Source of the DNA: Peptoniphilus_B koenoeneniae
GTDB lineage: Bacteria > Bacillota > Clostridia > Tissierellales > Peptoniphilaceae
Assembly (NCBI RefSeq): GCF_030812875.1
Contig: NZ_JAUSTN010000003.1
Location: forward strand, 1 to 64,000
Length of the DNA stretch: 64,000 bases
Direction of reading: 5' to 3'
Both the position numbers and the translations under genes were made by a program. This document shows positions 6,730 to 15,120 of the stretch, piece by piece (position 1 is the stretch's first letter; each line of letters starts with the position of its first letter). The notes under the pieces are model-generated. The model was not told the DNA's origin, made no database searches, and saw nothing but the letters and a program-made list of their open reading frames with translations.

Positions 6730-7907
6730 ATAATACAATAAAATTTCCAAAAGAAAAATATTTAATGACTCAATTTTTCTATTGGATGATTATTTGTGCC
6801 GTTCCTACTTTTATGAATGCCTTTTTAACTGGAAGAAGTATGAGTCCTACTGAAATTGGTATTGTTACAGGTTTTGGAAATATAATTGCGGTTTTTTTGC
6901 AGCCGAGCATAAGTCACATGGCTGATAAGTCTAAAAGATATAATGTTAGAGATTATCTTCTCTTTCTTTCTTTTTTAGGAATTTTTATGGTTGGTGGAAC
7001 TTTATTATTTAAGGATTTTTACTTAACTTTTATTTTTGCCATGCTTTCTATTACTGTTTCTCAACTGATTTTTCCTTTAATAAATGCTCTTTCTTTTTAT
7101 TACAAGAAAATTAATGTAATTATAAATTATGGTCTCAGCCGTGGAATAGGTTCTATTTCCTTTTCAATTACTTCTGTAATTTTAGGAAGACTTGCTCTTA
7201 AAAATACTGAGTCCCCTATGATTTTTGGACTTTTTCTCTATATTGGGATTTCAATTTTACTGATTTTTCAAAGTTTTAAAAATGTTAACCTAATAAACAA
7301 TGAAAGCTTTGATGAAAAAAAGGTTGAAAAGAACAATAATTATATTTCAAGAAAAAATTTAACTTTATTTTTAATTGGGGTTGCTGGTCTTTACACTTCT
7401 TATATGTTTTTAATAAATTACATTTTTCAAATTGTAAAAAACATAGGGGGAACTAATAAGGACGCAGGCCTAGTCCTTGCTATAGCTTCTATAATAGAGT
7501 TTCCTGCAATGTTTGCTTTTTTAAAATTAAATAAGAAATTTAAAATTCAAAGTATTTTAAAATTTTCAGCTCTTATGTTTGCTTTAAAGGGAATTTTAAC
7601 TTACATGGCAACTAATGTGGAATTCTTATTTTTAATACAAGTAACTCAGGCTGTGGGCTTTGCCCTTTTTACTCCAGCTTCAGTTTATTTTATGGATCTT
7701 GCAGTTTCCCCTAGAGAGGCTACAAAGGCTCAGGGTTTTCTTTCCAGTGCCATAACTCTTGGCAGTGTTATAAGTGCTTTTGTTGGAGGTGTGTCCATAG
7801 ATCTTTTTGGACCTTCCCATGCAATTTTAATTTCCACTTGTCTTGCCCTTTTAGGCAGCGGTCTTATCTTTATCTCTATTAAAAATTATAAATTAGATAG
7901 AAATTAA
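6726..7907 (+). CDS. MFS transporter
   Basis: The 393-aa protein has about 12 hydrophobic segments, a short central cytoplasmic loop (NNESFDEKKVEKNNN, near residue 200), and PSISHMADKSKRY between helices 2 and 3, the place of the MFS A-motif. The C-terminal half resembles the MFS_1-like/nucleoside-symporter branch (FALFTPASVYFMDLAVSPREATKAQGF). Substrate is unknown. It is coupled to the Nudix gene, which hints at nucleoside or drug handling but does not prove it. GGAGG lies upstream of the start. Confidence 0.85.
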   Translation: MNNTIKFPKEKYLMTQFFYWMIICAVPTFMNAFLTGRSMSPTEIGIVTGFGNIIAVFLQPSISHMADKSKRYNVRDYLLFLSFLGIFMVGGTLLFKDFYLTFIFAMLSITVSQLIFPLINALSFYYKKINVIINYGLSRGIGSISFSITSVILGRLALKNTESPMIFGLFLYIGISILLIFQSFKNVNLINNESFDEKKVEKNNNYISRKNLTLFLIGVAGLYTSYMFLINYIFQIVKNIGGTNKDAGLVLAIASIIEFPAMFAFLKLNKKFKIQSILKFSALMFALKGILTYMATNVEFLFLIQVTQAVGFALFTPASVYFMDLAVSPREATKAQGFLSSAITLGSVISAFVGGVSIDLFGPSHAILISTCLALLGSGLIFISIKNYKLDRN

Positions 7908-7943
7908 AAAAATCACAAAGTTTTTCTTTGTGATTTTTTTTAT
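7907..7943. terminator. Bidirectional terminator after the MFS gene
   Basis: AAAAATCACAAAG pairs with CTTTGTGATTTTT around TTTTT, with a T-run on either strand. It can stop the MFS transcript. Confidence 0.85.
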
Positions 7944-8006
7944 AAAGTTTTTATTATAAAATAAAAAAACCTTGGAAGTTGGTGATTCCAAGGTAATTTT
8001 TGTATC

Positions 8007-8399
8007 TTATCTCTTTGAGAATTGTGGAGCACGTCTTGCTTTCTTTAAGCCGTACTTCTTTCTTTCTTTCATTCTCGGGTCTCTTGTTAGGTAGCCCGCT
8101 TTTTTTAATAGACTTCTGAAGTCTGCGTTTACTTCAAGTAAAGCTCTTGCAACTCCATGTCTTACAGCTCCGGCTTGACCTGTAAATCCACCACCGTGAA
8201 CTTTTACTATAACATCATATGAGCCGAGAGTTTCTGTTAACTCAAGGGGAGATTTTGCAACTGTTATTAAAGTATCGTAGTTAAAGTAGTTGTCTAAATC
8301 TCTTCCGTTAACGGTAAAGTTTCCGTTTCCGGGAATAAGTCTAACTTGAGCTACAGAAGATTTTCTTCTTCCTGTTCCTCTATATTGCTTATTGTCCAT
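8007..8399 (-). CDS. rpsI: 30S ribosomal protein S9
   Basis: The 130-aa protein shows the S9 core: YRGTGRRKSSVAQVRLIPG at the start, GGGFTGQAGAVRHGVARALL in the middle, and the conserved C-terminal tail KYGLKKARRAPQFSKR that reaches the ribosomal P site. The ATG at 8399 has GGAGGTAGTT upstream. It is cotranscribed with rplM, 12 bases away, the usual pair. Confidence 0.98.
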   Translation of the reverse strand: MDNKQYRGTGRRKSSVAQVRLIPGNGNFTVNGRDLDNYFNYDTLITVAKSPLELTETLGSYDVIVKVHGGGFTGQAGAVRHGVARALLEVNADFRSLLKKAGYLTRDPRMKERKKYGLKKARRAPQFSKR

Positions 8400-8411
8400 A
8401 ACTACCTCCAA

Positions 8412-8846
8412 TTAAAATTCGTATACTTCAGGTTTTTGTGCTTCGTGAGGATGATTTGGTCCTGCATAAACCTTTAGTTTTGTATACATTTTTCTTCCCA
8501 ATCTGCTCTTTGGTAACATGCCTTTTACAGCAAGTTCAATGATTCTTTCAGGATTTTTTTGAACTAATTGTTTATATTGGATTTCTCTTCTTCCTCCCGG
8601 ATATCCGGTGTGATATGCGTACACTTTTTGATTCCACTTGTCACCTGTTAGACGAATTTTATCTGCGTTAATTACAATTACAAAGTCGCCTGTATCAACA
8701 TGGGGTGTATAGATAGCTTTGTGTTTTCCTCTTAATAGAGTAGCTACTTCAGTAGCAAGTCTACCTAAAACTTTATCTTCGGCATCTATAATATACCATT
8801 TTCTTTCAACTTCATTAGCTTTAGCCATAAAGCTCTTGCTATTCAT
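8412..8846 (-). CDS. rplM: 50S ribosomal protein L13
   Basis: The 144-aa protein has the L13 hallmarks WYIIDAEDKVLGRLATEVA, GDFVIVINADKIRLTG, VKGMLPKSRLGRKMYTKLKVYAG and PHEAQKPE. The length is typical. The start at 8846 is chosen over upstream in-frame codons because AGGAGG precedes it. It leads the rplM-rpsI operon. The leader between promoter and start is only about 45 nt and includes GCCCCGG; an L13 autoregulatory leader is possible but I could not fold one with confidence. Confidence 0.98.
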   Translation of the reverse strand: MNSKSFMAKANEVERKWYIIDAEDKVLGRLATEVATLLRGKHKAIYTPHVDTGDFVIVINADKIRLTGDKWNQKVYAYHTGYPGGRREIQYKQLVQKNPERIIELAVKGMLPKSRLGRKMYTKLKVYAGPNHPHEAQKPEVYEF

Positions 8847-8899
8847 GAATTTCCTCCTGTGTATAAAAAATTTCCGGGGCTTTTTAAACACTATTGATT

Positions 8900-8928
8900 A
8901 TAATAGAGTGTTTTTATTCATTTGTCAA
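8900..8928 (-). promoter_or_regulatory. Promoter of rplM-rpsI
   Basis: Consensus TTGACA (minus strand, 8928-8923) and TATTAT (8905-8900) are 17 bases apart. AACACT and AGTGTT form an inverted repeat (about 8886-8911) around the -10 region. Confidence 0.85.
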
Positions 8929-8936
8929 GATATTTT

Positions 8937-9434
8937 TTAACCTATATTTTGATGAGCAACTCTTGATGCTGCTGCGGCTGCAATAGCTGCAACTAAGTCG
9001 TCTGCGAAGGTTGTAACTTCATCTGAAGTTTTTTTTCTGTCATCAAGTTCTTTTATTATTCCTATTTTTTCCTTGTCAAGATATCCAAAATTTGTAAGTC
9101 CTATGGACCCGTATAAATTTACTATTCCAAGGGGCAATATTTCGTCTATACCGTAAAGGCCTTCGTCGTTAGAAACTATTGATTGAAGAGGTTCGTCTAA
9201 ATTTTTTTCCATTGCCATCTTATCAAGAGCAAGGCCTGTGAGAACAGCATGAACTACTTCTCTTTTTCCCAAAACCATTTCAACGGATTCAAGGCAAATT
9301 TCATAAGTTACATGAGGGCTATAGGGAATTTGAAGATCATAAACTATTTTTGCTATGTCTGAAATTTCTATTCCTCTTTCTTCTAATCTTTCCTTTGTAA
9401 TTTTTACAAGTTCTTCCATTTTATATTTATACAT
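8937..9434 (-). CDS. Phosphatidylglycerophosphatase A-like protein (YutG/PgpA family)
   Basis: The 165-aa protein matches the YutG branch of PgpA: an N-terminal helical domain (ERGIEISDIAKIVYDLQIPY...TYEICLESVEMVL), GIDEILPLGIVNLYGSIGLTNFGYLDKEKIGII, then TFADDLVAAIAAAAASRVAHQ. The family removes phosphate from phosphatidylglycerophosphate, but YutG-type proteins lack the long membrane helices of E. coli PgpA, so the activity is inferred. It is the last of a four-gene run; its ATG overlaps the stop of the nuclease gene by one base, with AGAGGT upstream. Confidence 0.75.
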   Translation of the reverse strand: MYKYKMEELVKITKERLEERGIEISDIAKIVYDLQIPYSPHVTYEICLESVEMVLGKREVVHAVLTGLALDKMAMEKNLDEPLQSIVSNDEGLYGIDEILPLGIVNLYGSIGLTNFGYLDKEKIGIIKELDDRKKTSDEVTTFADDLVAAIAAAAASRVAHQNIG

Positions 9435-9955
9435 CAGTTACCTCTTGTGCTCCCTTCTTCTGAATTTTTCCACATTCCGACTTTTTCTTTTTTTGCTTTA
9501 TCTTCTATTTCTTTAAAATATTTTTTGTATTTTATGTTTGGCTTAAAGGTATAGACCCTTGCATAGCCCTTTGCTAAAAGTATTCCTTCAAGGGTATTCT
9601 TCTCAATTTCTTCCCTATTTATTTTTTTAGGTTTTTTTAGCCAAACATATCTTAAAAGTCGATTATATTTATCCCTTTCTTCTATGTCCTTTTCAAAATA
9701 TACTTTTTTATTTAAAACAAGGCTTTTAGTTAAGTCTTTTGCCTCATGAGAAAAGTCTTCTTTACTTTTTAATTCTGGAGTGTTTACTCCTATAATTCTT
9801 ATTTTTTCATTGTTTGCCCAAATTGTATCTCCATCAGATACTTTTGTTACGGTATAAGCTTCAAATTGCCCTAAAGAGGGACTTAAAAATAAATTTATAC
9901 CGTAGGCGAGAATAATTAGAAAGACTAAAAATAAAAGTTTTTTTAATCTATTCAT
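9434..9955 (-). CDS. Secreted or membrane-anchored thermonuclease-like protein
   Basis: The 173-aa protein has a hydrophobic N-terminal signal/anchor (about residues 7-25) and a staphylococcal-nuclease fold. Visible motifs are VTKVSDGDTIW, IRIIGVNTPEL, the active-site stretch RDKYNRLLRYVW, and the C-terminal AKKEKVGMW. This class cleaves DNA and RNA with calcium. It probably acts outside the membrane, for nutrient scavenging or eDNA turnover. It overlaps the upstream membrane-protein gene by four bases and the downstream pgpA-like gene by one. Confidence 0.88.
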   Translation of the reverse strand: MNRLKKLLFLVFLIILAYGINLFLSPSLGQFEAYTVTKVSDGDTIWANNEKIRIIGVNTPELKSKEDFSHEAKDLTKSLVLNKKVYFEKDIEERDKYNRLLRYVWLKKPKKINREEIEKNTLEGILLAKGYARVYTFKPNIKYKKYFKEIEDKAKKEKVGMWKNSEEGSTRGN

Positions 9956-10452
9956 ATTTTTCTTCTTCTTGCTAAATTTCTTTTTCTTATAAGCTTTTTT
10001 CTGCTAATTTTTATGGAAATTCCATAAATTAAACCTGGCAAAAAGCTTAGTAAGATTAAACTTACAAAGCTTTCTTTAAGTTTTAAGAGTCTAATAATAT
10101 AGAGCTGGGGAAATAAAAACACGTCCATAAAAATTCTGAATCCGCTTCCTCCTGGTCCTGCTTTAAAAATATTTTTTCCCAGTCCTAAAAAGGCAAATCC
10201 CATAGTGATTAAACCTATAAAGACAATTAAATTTCCCGCAAGAAAATCAAAGTTTTTATTTTGCCTTTTGCTCATAGCCTTTGAAAAGTTAAAATACAAA
10301 AAAATCACAAAAGCTATAAGGACAAGTCTGAAAATAAAATTGCCATATAAAACCCCTGTCAAACTTGGGCTTAAATTTATAAAATAAGCAAGAACAAAAA
10401 GGATAAGTCCTAAGAAAATATGAAAGATAAGGCCTCTTATATTATTTCTCAT
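9952..10452 (-). CDS. Unknown polytopic membrane protein
   Basis: I do not recognise this 166-aa protein. It has four or five predicted membrane segments (about residues 8-25, 36-55, 70-92, 107-125 and 128-147), a Gly-rich loop KAGPGGSGFRIF before the last helices, and a very basic C-terminus (KKLIRKRNLARRRKI). It lies between apbE and the thermonuclease gene with four-base overlaps on both sides, so it is translated as part of that operon. A role linked to flavinylated or exported proteins is a guess from position only. Confidence 0.55.
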   Translation of the reverse strand: MRNNIRGLIFHIFLGLILFVLAYFINLSPSLTGVLYGNFIFRLVLIAFVIFLYFNFSKAMSKRQNKNFDFLAGNLIVFIGLITMGFAFLGLGKNIFKAGPGGSGFRIFMDVFLFPQLYIIRLLKLKESFVSLILLSFLPGLIYGISIKISRKKLIRKRNLARRRKI

Positions 10453-11546
10453 TTTTGTCCCCTATCTGTCAACTCTTGAGCACCTTCCATCATATAAGTT
10501 TTTGAATCCTTATCAATCCAAATTCCCAGAGCATTCTTTTCTTTTAAAAGTTTTTCTCCTTCTTCAATGGGAAGTAAAAAGCAAGCTGTAGATAAAAAGT
10601 CACAAAGGCCTGAATCTTTTGCAATAATTGTTACTGATTTAAAATCATGGGCAGGTTTTAAAGTTAATGGATCAATTATGTGGCAATATCTTATTCCGTC
10701 CAAATCAAAATATCTTTGATAATCTCCACTTGTTACAGCTGAAGTGTCATTTAAATGCAAAACTTCAGAAATGGAATCCATTCCGTTTGTATTTTCATCA
10801 ACATCTGGGTTTCTTACTCCTATGGCAAAGGCTGTTTTTCCACTATCATTTTTTGGGAAATCTCCAATAATTCTAACGTTACCTCCGGCACTTATTACGC
10901 AGTGCTTTACCCCTTCTTTAATTGCTTTTTGAGCTACCAGTTCTGTTGCATATCCCTTGGCAACAGCACCTATATCCATTTTCATTCCCTTTTCTTTTAA
11001 GTAGATAGAAGATTCTTCATCATTAAGCACAATCTTATCCATACCTAAAAGGGGTCTGAGAGCTTTTAGGGCTTCCTCTGTGGGCAGATAAGATCCTGTT
11101 AAGGCTTTTACCTCTTCTTTTGTTTTTCCTTCGTTATAGAGGTCCCTGTACTTTGTCCAAAGGTCCACAACAGGTCCTATGGATATATCAACCTTATTTG
11201 ACAGTTCTTTATTGTAGGTAAAAGTATCCTTAATAAGTTTATAAGCTTCAGGGCTCACTTTTACAGGAGCGAGCCCTGCATTTTCGTTGACGTTACAAAA
11301 ATTGTTTATTCCGTCATACTTATTGTATCTGTCAAAGAGTTTATTTAATCTTTCAAATTCGTTTTTTATAAGTTCAAGTTGTTTTTGACCTTCTTTTTCG
11401 TTTTCTGTATAGACACTTACATCTACAACAGTGTCAAAGGTGTCGAAAAATTGGTCTGAATATTTTTCAAGTTCTTTATCCTTATTACAGGCTGTAAAAA
11501 GACTTAAAGATAAAATTAAAGATATTAAAATTATTATTTTTTTCAT
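10449..11546 (-). CDS. apbE: FAD:protein FMN transferase (ApbE), lipoprotein
   Basis: The 365-aa protein starts with a lipoprotein signal ending in the lipobox LFTAC (Cys20), so it is anchored outside the membrane. ApbE motifs are clear: FDTVVDVSVY, KVDISIGPVVDLW, MKMDIGAVAKGYATEL, VISAGGNVRIIG, TSGDYQRYF, and HIIDP. It attaches FMN to Thr/Ser of target proteins such as Rnf/Nqr subunits or extracellular flavoproteins; no target is encoded nearby. It is the first gene of the operon with the membrane protein, nuclease and pgpA-like genes. Confidence 0.93.
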   Translation of the reverse strand: MKKIIILISLILSLSLFTACNKDKELEKYSDQFFDTFDTVVDVSVYTENEKEGQKQLELIKNEFERLNKLFDRYNKYDGINNFCNVNENAGLAPVKVSPEAYKLIKDTFTYNKELSNKVDISIGPVVDLWTKYRDLYNEGKTKEEVKALTGSYLPTEEALKALRPLLGMDKIVLNDEESSIYLKEKGMKMDIGAVAKGYATELVAQKAIKEGVKHCVISAGGNVRIIGDFPKNDSGKTAFAIGVRNPDVDENTNGMDSISEVLHLNDTSAVTSGDYQRYFDLDGIRYCHIIDPLTLKPAHDFKSVTIIAKDSGLCDFLSTACFLLPIEEGEKLLKEKNALGIWIDKDSKTYMMEGAQELTDRGQK

Positions 11547-11575
11547 GCAATCACCTTTTTAATTTTAACATTTAC

Positions 11576-11605
11576 TTGAAACTTAAACAAGAAATAAGAT
11601 ATTAT
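11576..11605 (+). promoter_or_regulatory. Promoter of degV
   Basis: TTGAAA (11576-11581) and TATTAT (11600-11605) are separated by 18 bases, about 28 bases before the degV start. Confidence 0.5.
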
Positions 11606-11632
11606 GTGATTATATTAAAAAAGGAGAAAAAT

Positions 11633-12490
11633 ATGTATTCAATATATGCAGACATGGGTGGAGATTTCAGCCAAGATATAATAGACAAAATAAATATTAT
11701 TCCTATGGATATCATTGTTGACAAAGAAACAATTTTAAATACAGATGATTTTAAAAATTTAAGCAGAGAAGAATTTTTGGAAATATTAAAAAACAAGGAT
11801 ATGTCCACTTCAATGATAAATTCTTTTACATTTAAAGAATACTTTAAGAAATCTCTGGAAGAAGAGAAAGACATCTTATATATATGTCTTTCTTCAGGGC
11901 TTTCAGGTCAGTATTTACAGGCTAAAATTGCAGCAGATGAACTTTTAAAAGACTTTCCTCAAAGAAAAATAGAAGTTGTAGATTCCCTTGCAGCAACAGC
12001 AGGTCTTACAATTCTTGCTGAACATGCCCTTAAAAATAGAGATAAAGAAATCCCTATTGAAAAAAATGCCGAAATTTTAAGAGAAAAAGCAAAATTTTTA
12101 AAACACATATTTATTGTAGACGACTTATTTCATTTGCAAAGAGGCGGTAGGCTTTCAGTAACGGCTGCCCTGGTGGGAACAGCTATAAAGATAAAACCTA
12201 TACTAAGAGTGGATGCTGAGGGAAAGCTTACAGTAAAAGAAAAAACTCGAGGCATTAAGAATGCCTATAAAAAATTAAAAGAAACATATTTTGAAGATAG
12301 AAATTTGAATTCAAAAGAGCTTTTTATATCTCAATGTGCTAATGAAGAGGGAGCCCAAATACTTAAAGAAATGATCTTAGAAAAAGATCCCGATGTTAAA
12401 ATAGAAATCATCGAGATGACACCTATAATTTCTATACACACAGGTCAAGGTTTACTTACAACAATATATGAAGGAAGCGAGCCTAACTAA
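11633..12490 (+). CDS. DegV family fatty-acid-binding protein
   Basis: The 285-aa protein has the DegV plan: an N-terminal strand with D and S/T residues (YADMGGDFSQDI), the KNKDMSTSMINSFTF loop that in relatives binds the carboxylate, CLSSGLSGQYLQA, and the C-terminal EMTPIISIHTGQG block. DegV/FakB proteins hold a fatty acid and, when partnered with FakA kinase, present it for phosphorylation. No fakA is nearby, so the role as FakB is inferred. AAAGGAG supports the ATG at 11633. Confidence 0.9.
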   Translation: MYSIYADMGGDFSQDIIDKINIIPMDIIVDKETILNTDDFKNLSREEFLEILKNKDMSTSMINSFTFKEYFKKSLEEEKDILYICLSSGLSGQYLQAKIAADELLKDFPQRKIEVVDSLAATAGLTILAEHALKNRDKEIPIEKNAEILREKAKFLKHIFIVDDLFHLQRGGRLSVTAALVGTAIKIKPILRVDAEGKLTVKEKTRGIKNAYKKLKETYFEDRNLNSKELFISQCANEEGAQILKEMILEKDPDVKIEIIEMTPIISIHTGQGLLTTIYEGSEPN

Positions 12491-12491
12491 C

Positions 12492-12520
12492 TTTTAAAAT
12501 ATGGATTTTTATTGTATAAT
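12492..12520 (+). promoter_or_regulatory. Possible promoter of mnmA-rplY
   Basis: Perfect TATAAT (12515-12520) lies 17 bases after TTTTAA (12492-12497), just downstream of degV. The -35 box is weak, so read-through from degV may also contribute. Confidence 0.5.
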
Positions 12521-12541
12521 ACAATTTGTTTAGGTGATAAA

Positions 12542-13603
12542 ATGGAAAAGAAAAAAGTAGTCCTTGGAATGAGCGGCGGAGTTGATTCTTCAGTCTCTGC
12601 TTATCTTCTAAAAGAAGAAGGCTATGATGTAATCGGAGTCTTCATGAAAAATTGGGACGAAAATGATGCTGAATGCACTGCTACTGATGATTATTTAGAC
12701 GTTATAAAAGTTTCGCAGGAACTGGGAATCAAGCAGTACACAGTGAATTTTGAAAAAGAGTACTGGGATAAAGTTTTTTCTTATTTTTTAGAAGAATATA
12801 AAAAAGGAAGAACCCCTAACCCCGATGTTATGTGCAACACTCAAATAAAATTTAAAGCTTTTCTTGACTTTGCTATGAAGTTTGATGCAGACTATATAGC
12901 TATGGGACATTATGCAAGAACCAAGACTGAAAACGGAAGAACCTATCTTTTAAGAGGCCTTGATAAAAATAAAGACCAGAGCTATTTTTTAAGCAGAGTA
13001 AATGAGGAAGCCTTAAAGAAAACTATTTTCCCTATTGGAAATTTAGAAAAAAATAAAGTTAGAGAAATTGCAGAAAAATTAAATTTGTCCACAGCTAAGA
13101 AAAAAGATTCCACTGGAGTTTGTTTTATAGGCGAAAGAAATTTTAATGAATTTTTAGACAAGTTTTTATTTACAAAACCCGGCGACATTGTTGATGTTGA
13201 TGGAAATATAATCGGCAAACACTCAGGCCTTATTCATTACACAATAGGTCAAAGAAAAGGAATCGGCATAGGCGGTGTTGGAAGCGGAGAACCTTTTTTT
13301 GTTTGTGATAAGGATTTAAAGAACAACAGGCTTATAGTAGCTCAGGGAGTTAAAAATCCTCTTCTTTACAAAGATGAGTTTACTGTTGAAGATCCCTTTT
13401 TCATAACTGAAAAACCGGACTTTCCCTTTAAATGCACTGGGAAAATTCGTTATAGGGCACCTGATGAAGAAATGACCATCTATAAGGACGGTCAAGATTT
13501 AAAAATTAAGTTAAAAAATCCGTTAAAAGGAATTACTCCCGGACAAGTATGTGTCTTCTACAAGGGAGAAGTTTGTCTTGGATCGGGTATAATAAAAAAT
13601 TAG
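12542..13603 (+). CDS. mnmA: tRNA-specific 2-thiouridylase MnmA
   Basis: The 353-aa enzyme adds sulfur at C2 of wobble U34 in Lys, Glu and Gln tRNAs. The PP-loop GMSGGVDSS is at residues 9-17. The catalytic cysteines are C98 (in DVMCNTQIKF) and C194 (in TGVCFIGER). HYTIGQRKGIGIGG and the C-terminal beta-barrel ending VCLGSGII complete the family pattern. The ATG at 12542 follows TAGGTGAT. Only nine bases separate it from rplY. A cysteine desulfurase partner is not in the window. Confidence 0.97.
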   Translation: MEKKKVVLGMSGGVDSSVSAYLLKEEGYDVIGVFMKNWDENDAECTATDDYLDVIKVSQELGIKQYTVNFEKEYWDKVFSYFLEEYKKGRTPNPDVMCNTQIKFKAFLDFAMKFDADYIAMGHYARTKTENGRTYLLRGLDKNKDQSYFLSRVNEEALKKTIFPIGNLEKNKVREIAEKLNLSTAKKKDSTGVCFIGERNFNEFLDKFLFTKPGDIVDVDGNIIGKHSGLIHYTIGQRKGIGIGGVGSGEPFFVCDKDLKNNRLIVAQGVKNPLLYKDEFTVEDPFFITEKPDFPFKCTGKIRYRAPDEEMTIYKDGQDLKIKLKNPLKGITPGQVCVFYKGEVCLGSGIIKN

Positions 13604-13612
13604 GAGGATATT

Positions 13613-14245
13613 ATGAAATTAAATTTTACAAAAAGAGAGGCCTTTGGTAAAAATAAGGTCGATAAACTTAGAGCACAAGGTCTTGTCCCTGGAGTTGCAT
13701 ACTCAAAGGGAGAAGAAGCAATTCACGTATATGCAGTAGAAAAAGATTTAGTAAAAGCATATCAAAATGCAGGTCTTTCAAACATTATAAAGGCTGATTT
13801 TGACGGAGAAGAAAAAAATATTCTTTTTAAAGACGTTCAAAAACATCCCTTTAAAAATCAAATTATGCACTATGATATTTATCTAATAGATATGAATCAA
13901 AAAATCAAAGTTGAAATTCCTGTTGTTCTTGAAGGCAGAGATAATGTAAAAGTTCAACCTTCAGTATTGATGCAAATACTTGATACAGTTGAAATTGAAT
14001 GTTTACCTGCAGATCTTCCAAGTGAAGCTCTTGTAAAAGTTGTTGATATGCAAATTGGCGATACAATGACAGTAGAAGATCTTGACATAGCTAAAAACGA
14101 AAAAATCGAAATTCTTACAGATAGAGATGAAATTGTGGCTACTTTAAGTGCTCCTCAAGAAGAAGTTATTGAAGAAGAAACATCAGAAGCATCAGTTGAA
14201 GTTCCTACAGTTGCTGAAACTAAAGAAAAAGAAGAAGAAGAATAA
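13613..14245 (+). CDS. rplY: 50S ribosomal protein L25/general stress protein Ctc
   Basis: The 210-aa protein is the long CTC form: an N-terminal 5S rRNA-binding L25 domain (about 1-90, KREAFGKNKVDKLRAQGLVPGVAYSKG, HPFKNQIMHYDIYLIDMNQKIKVEIPVV) followed by the TL5-type beta domain (DTVEIECLPADLPSEALVKVVDMQIGDTMTVEDL). It ends in a Glu-rich tail. AGGAGG precedes the ATG. It ends the degV-mnmA-rplY run before a terminator. Confidence 0.96.
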   Translation: MKLNFTKREAFGKNKVDKLRAQGLVPGVAYSKGEEAIHVYAVEKDLVKAYQNAGLSNIIKADFDGEEKNILFKDVQKHPFKNQIMHYDIYLIDMNQKIKVEIPVVLEGRDNVKVQPSVLMQILDTVEIECLPADLPSEALVKVVDMQIGDTMTVEDLDIAKNEKIEILTDRDEIVATLSAPQEEVIEEETSEASVEVPTVAETKEKEEEE

Positions 14246-14251
14246 CAAAGT

Positions 14252-14284
14252 TAAAGCCGTCTTTTTTAAGGCGGTTTTTTTATT
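14252..14284 (+). terminator. Terminator after rplY
   Basis: AAGCCGTCTT pairs with AAGGCGGTTT (two G-U pairs) around a T-rich loop and is followed by seven T residues. Confidence 0.8.
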
Positions 14285-14296
14285 TTCCCATCTTTC

Positions 14297-14325
14297 TTGT
14301 TTAAGAAACCATAGACTTATATAAT
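14297..14325 (+). promoter_or_regulatory. Promoter of the MjaI-like endonuclease gene
   Basis: TTGTTT (14297-14302) and perfect TATAAT (14320-14325) are 17 bases apart, with AAGGAGG and the ATG about 30 bases on. The restriction gene therefore seems to have its own constitutive-looking promoter. Confidence 0.65.
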
Positions 14326-14364
14326 ATTAATAAAATAAGTCAAAATTTTTAAGGAGGATTAAAG

Positions 14365-14955
14365 ATGAATTATTCAATGAATAATAAAGATATTAGCCTG
14401 TATAATGATAAGAGTCCCTATTCTTTTCCCAAATACACATCTCAATTAATTAACTGGGCTAATCAAAATGCAAAGGGAACCCGTCCAAATGTTGTAGGTC
14501 AAATGTCCAATCTCTTTTTGGAATTTTTAGAATCCGGCGATGAAAAGACCATAGAAGGCTGGAAGTCTTGGTATGAAAATCTAAATCCCAATGCCCGCAA
14601 AGAAGCAAGTGAAAAAATATGGCTGCAGATAAACAATCTTCGCAGTGCCATTGATCTTATTGATAAAGCCATGGTAGAAGACTGGGTTGAAGATCTTCTT
14701 ATCTACAAAACATTTAACGGACTTTATTTTCAAAAAGTAATCTTGGCTTTTCTTGCAGAAAAGAAAAACACTTCCTATCGTTTGGCAAATCCTCAAGAAG
14801 AAAGCCAAGGTATAGACGGATATGTTGGAAACACCCCCTATTCTGTAAAACCCTTTAGCTATAAAACTATGGGCCGTCTTTCTGAAGTAATAGATGTGAA
14901 AATGATCTATTACAACAAGACAAAAACAGGTATAGAAATAGAAGTGGAAGATTAA
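14365..14955 (+). CDS. Type II restriction endonuclease, MjaI family (predicted CTAG)
   Basis: The 196-aa protein resembles the MjaI endonuclease family, with the block FPKYTSQLINWANQNAKGTR followed by PNVVGQMSNLFLEF. Near its C-terminus ESQGIDGYVGNTPYSVKP supplies an acidic residue and a lysine spaced like a PD-(D/E)xK active site. MjaI cuts at CTAG, so the same target is inferred. A strong AAGGAGG precedes the ATG. It faces an N4-cytosine-type methylase on the other strand, which completes a restriction-modification pair. No controller (C) protein is visible. Specificity is inferred from the family only. Confidence 0.78.
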   Translation: MNYSMNNKDISLYNDKSPYSFPKYTSQLINWANQNAKGTRPNVVGQMSNLFLEFLESGDEKTIEGWKSWYENLNPNARKEASEKIWLQINNLRSAIDLIDKAMVEDWVEDLLIYKTFNGLYFQKVILAFLAEKKNTSYRLANPQEESQGIDGYVGNTPYSVKPFSYKTMGRLSEVIDVKMIYYNKTKTGIEIEVED

Positions 14956-15065
14956 AAACACTTTGACTTTTCTATGTAAAGCCAAATTTTATTTATATAG
15001 GCCTAATTTAAGGAAATTTCCTGGTCAAAATAAATTTGATTTTATAAAATTTATAAAAAATCACA

Positions 15066-15112
15066 AAAATTAGCGGACAAAAGCAAAATAGCTCTTATCC
15101 GCTAATTTTTAT
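15066..15112. terminator. Bidirectional terminator between the restriction and methylase genes
   Basis: AAAAATTAGCGGA pairs with TCCGCTAATTTTT. T-runs on each strand let it end both convergent genes. Confidence 0.85.
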
Positions 15113-15120
15113 ATAAATAA

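Noticed and set aside
8847..8893. L13 autoregulatory leader
   Set aside because: The leader is short, and I could not fold a convincing structure; only the promoter is reported.
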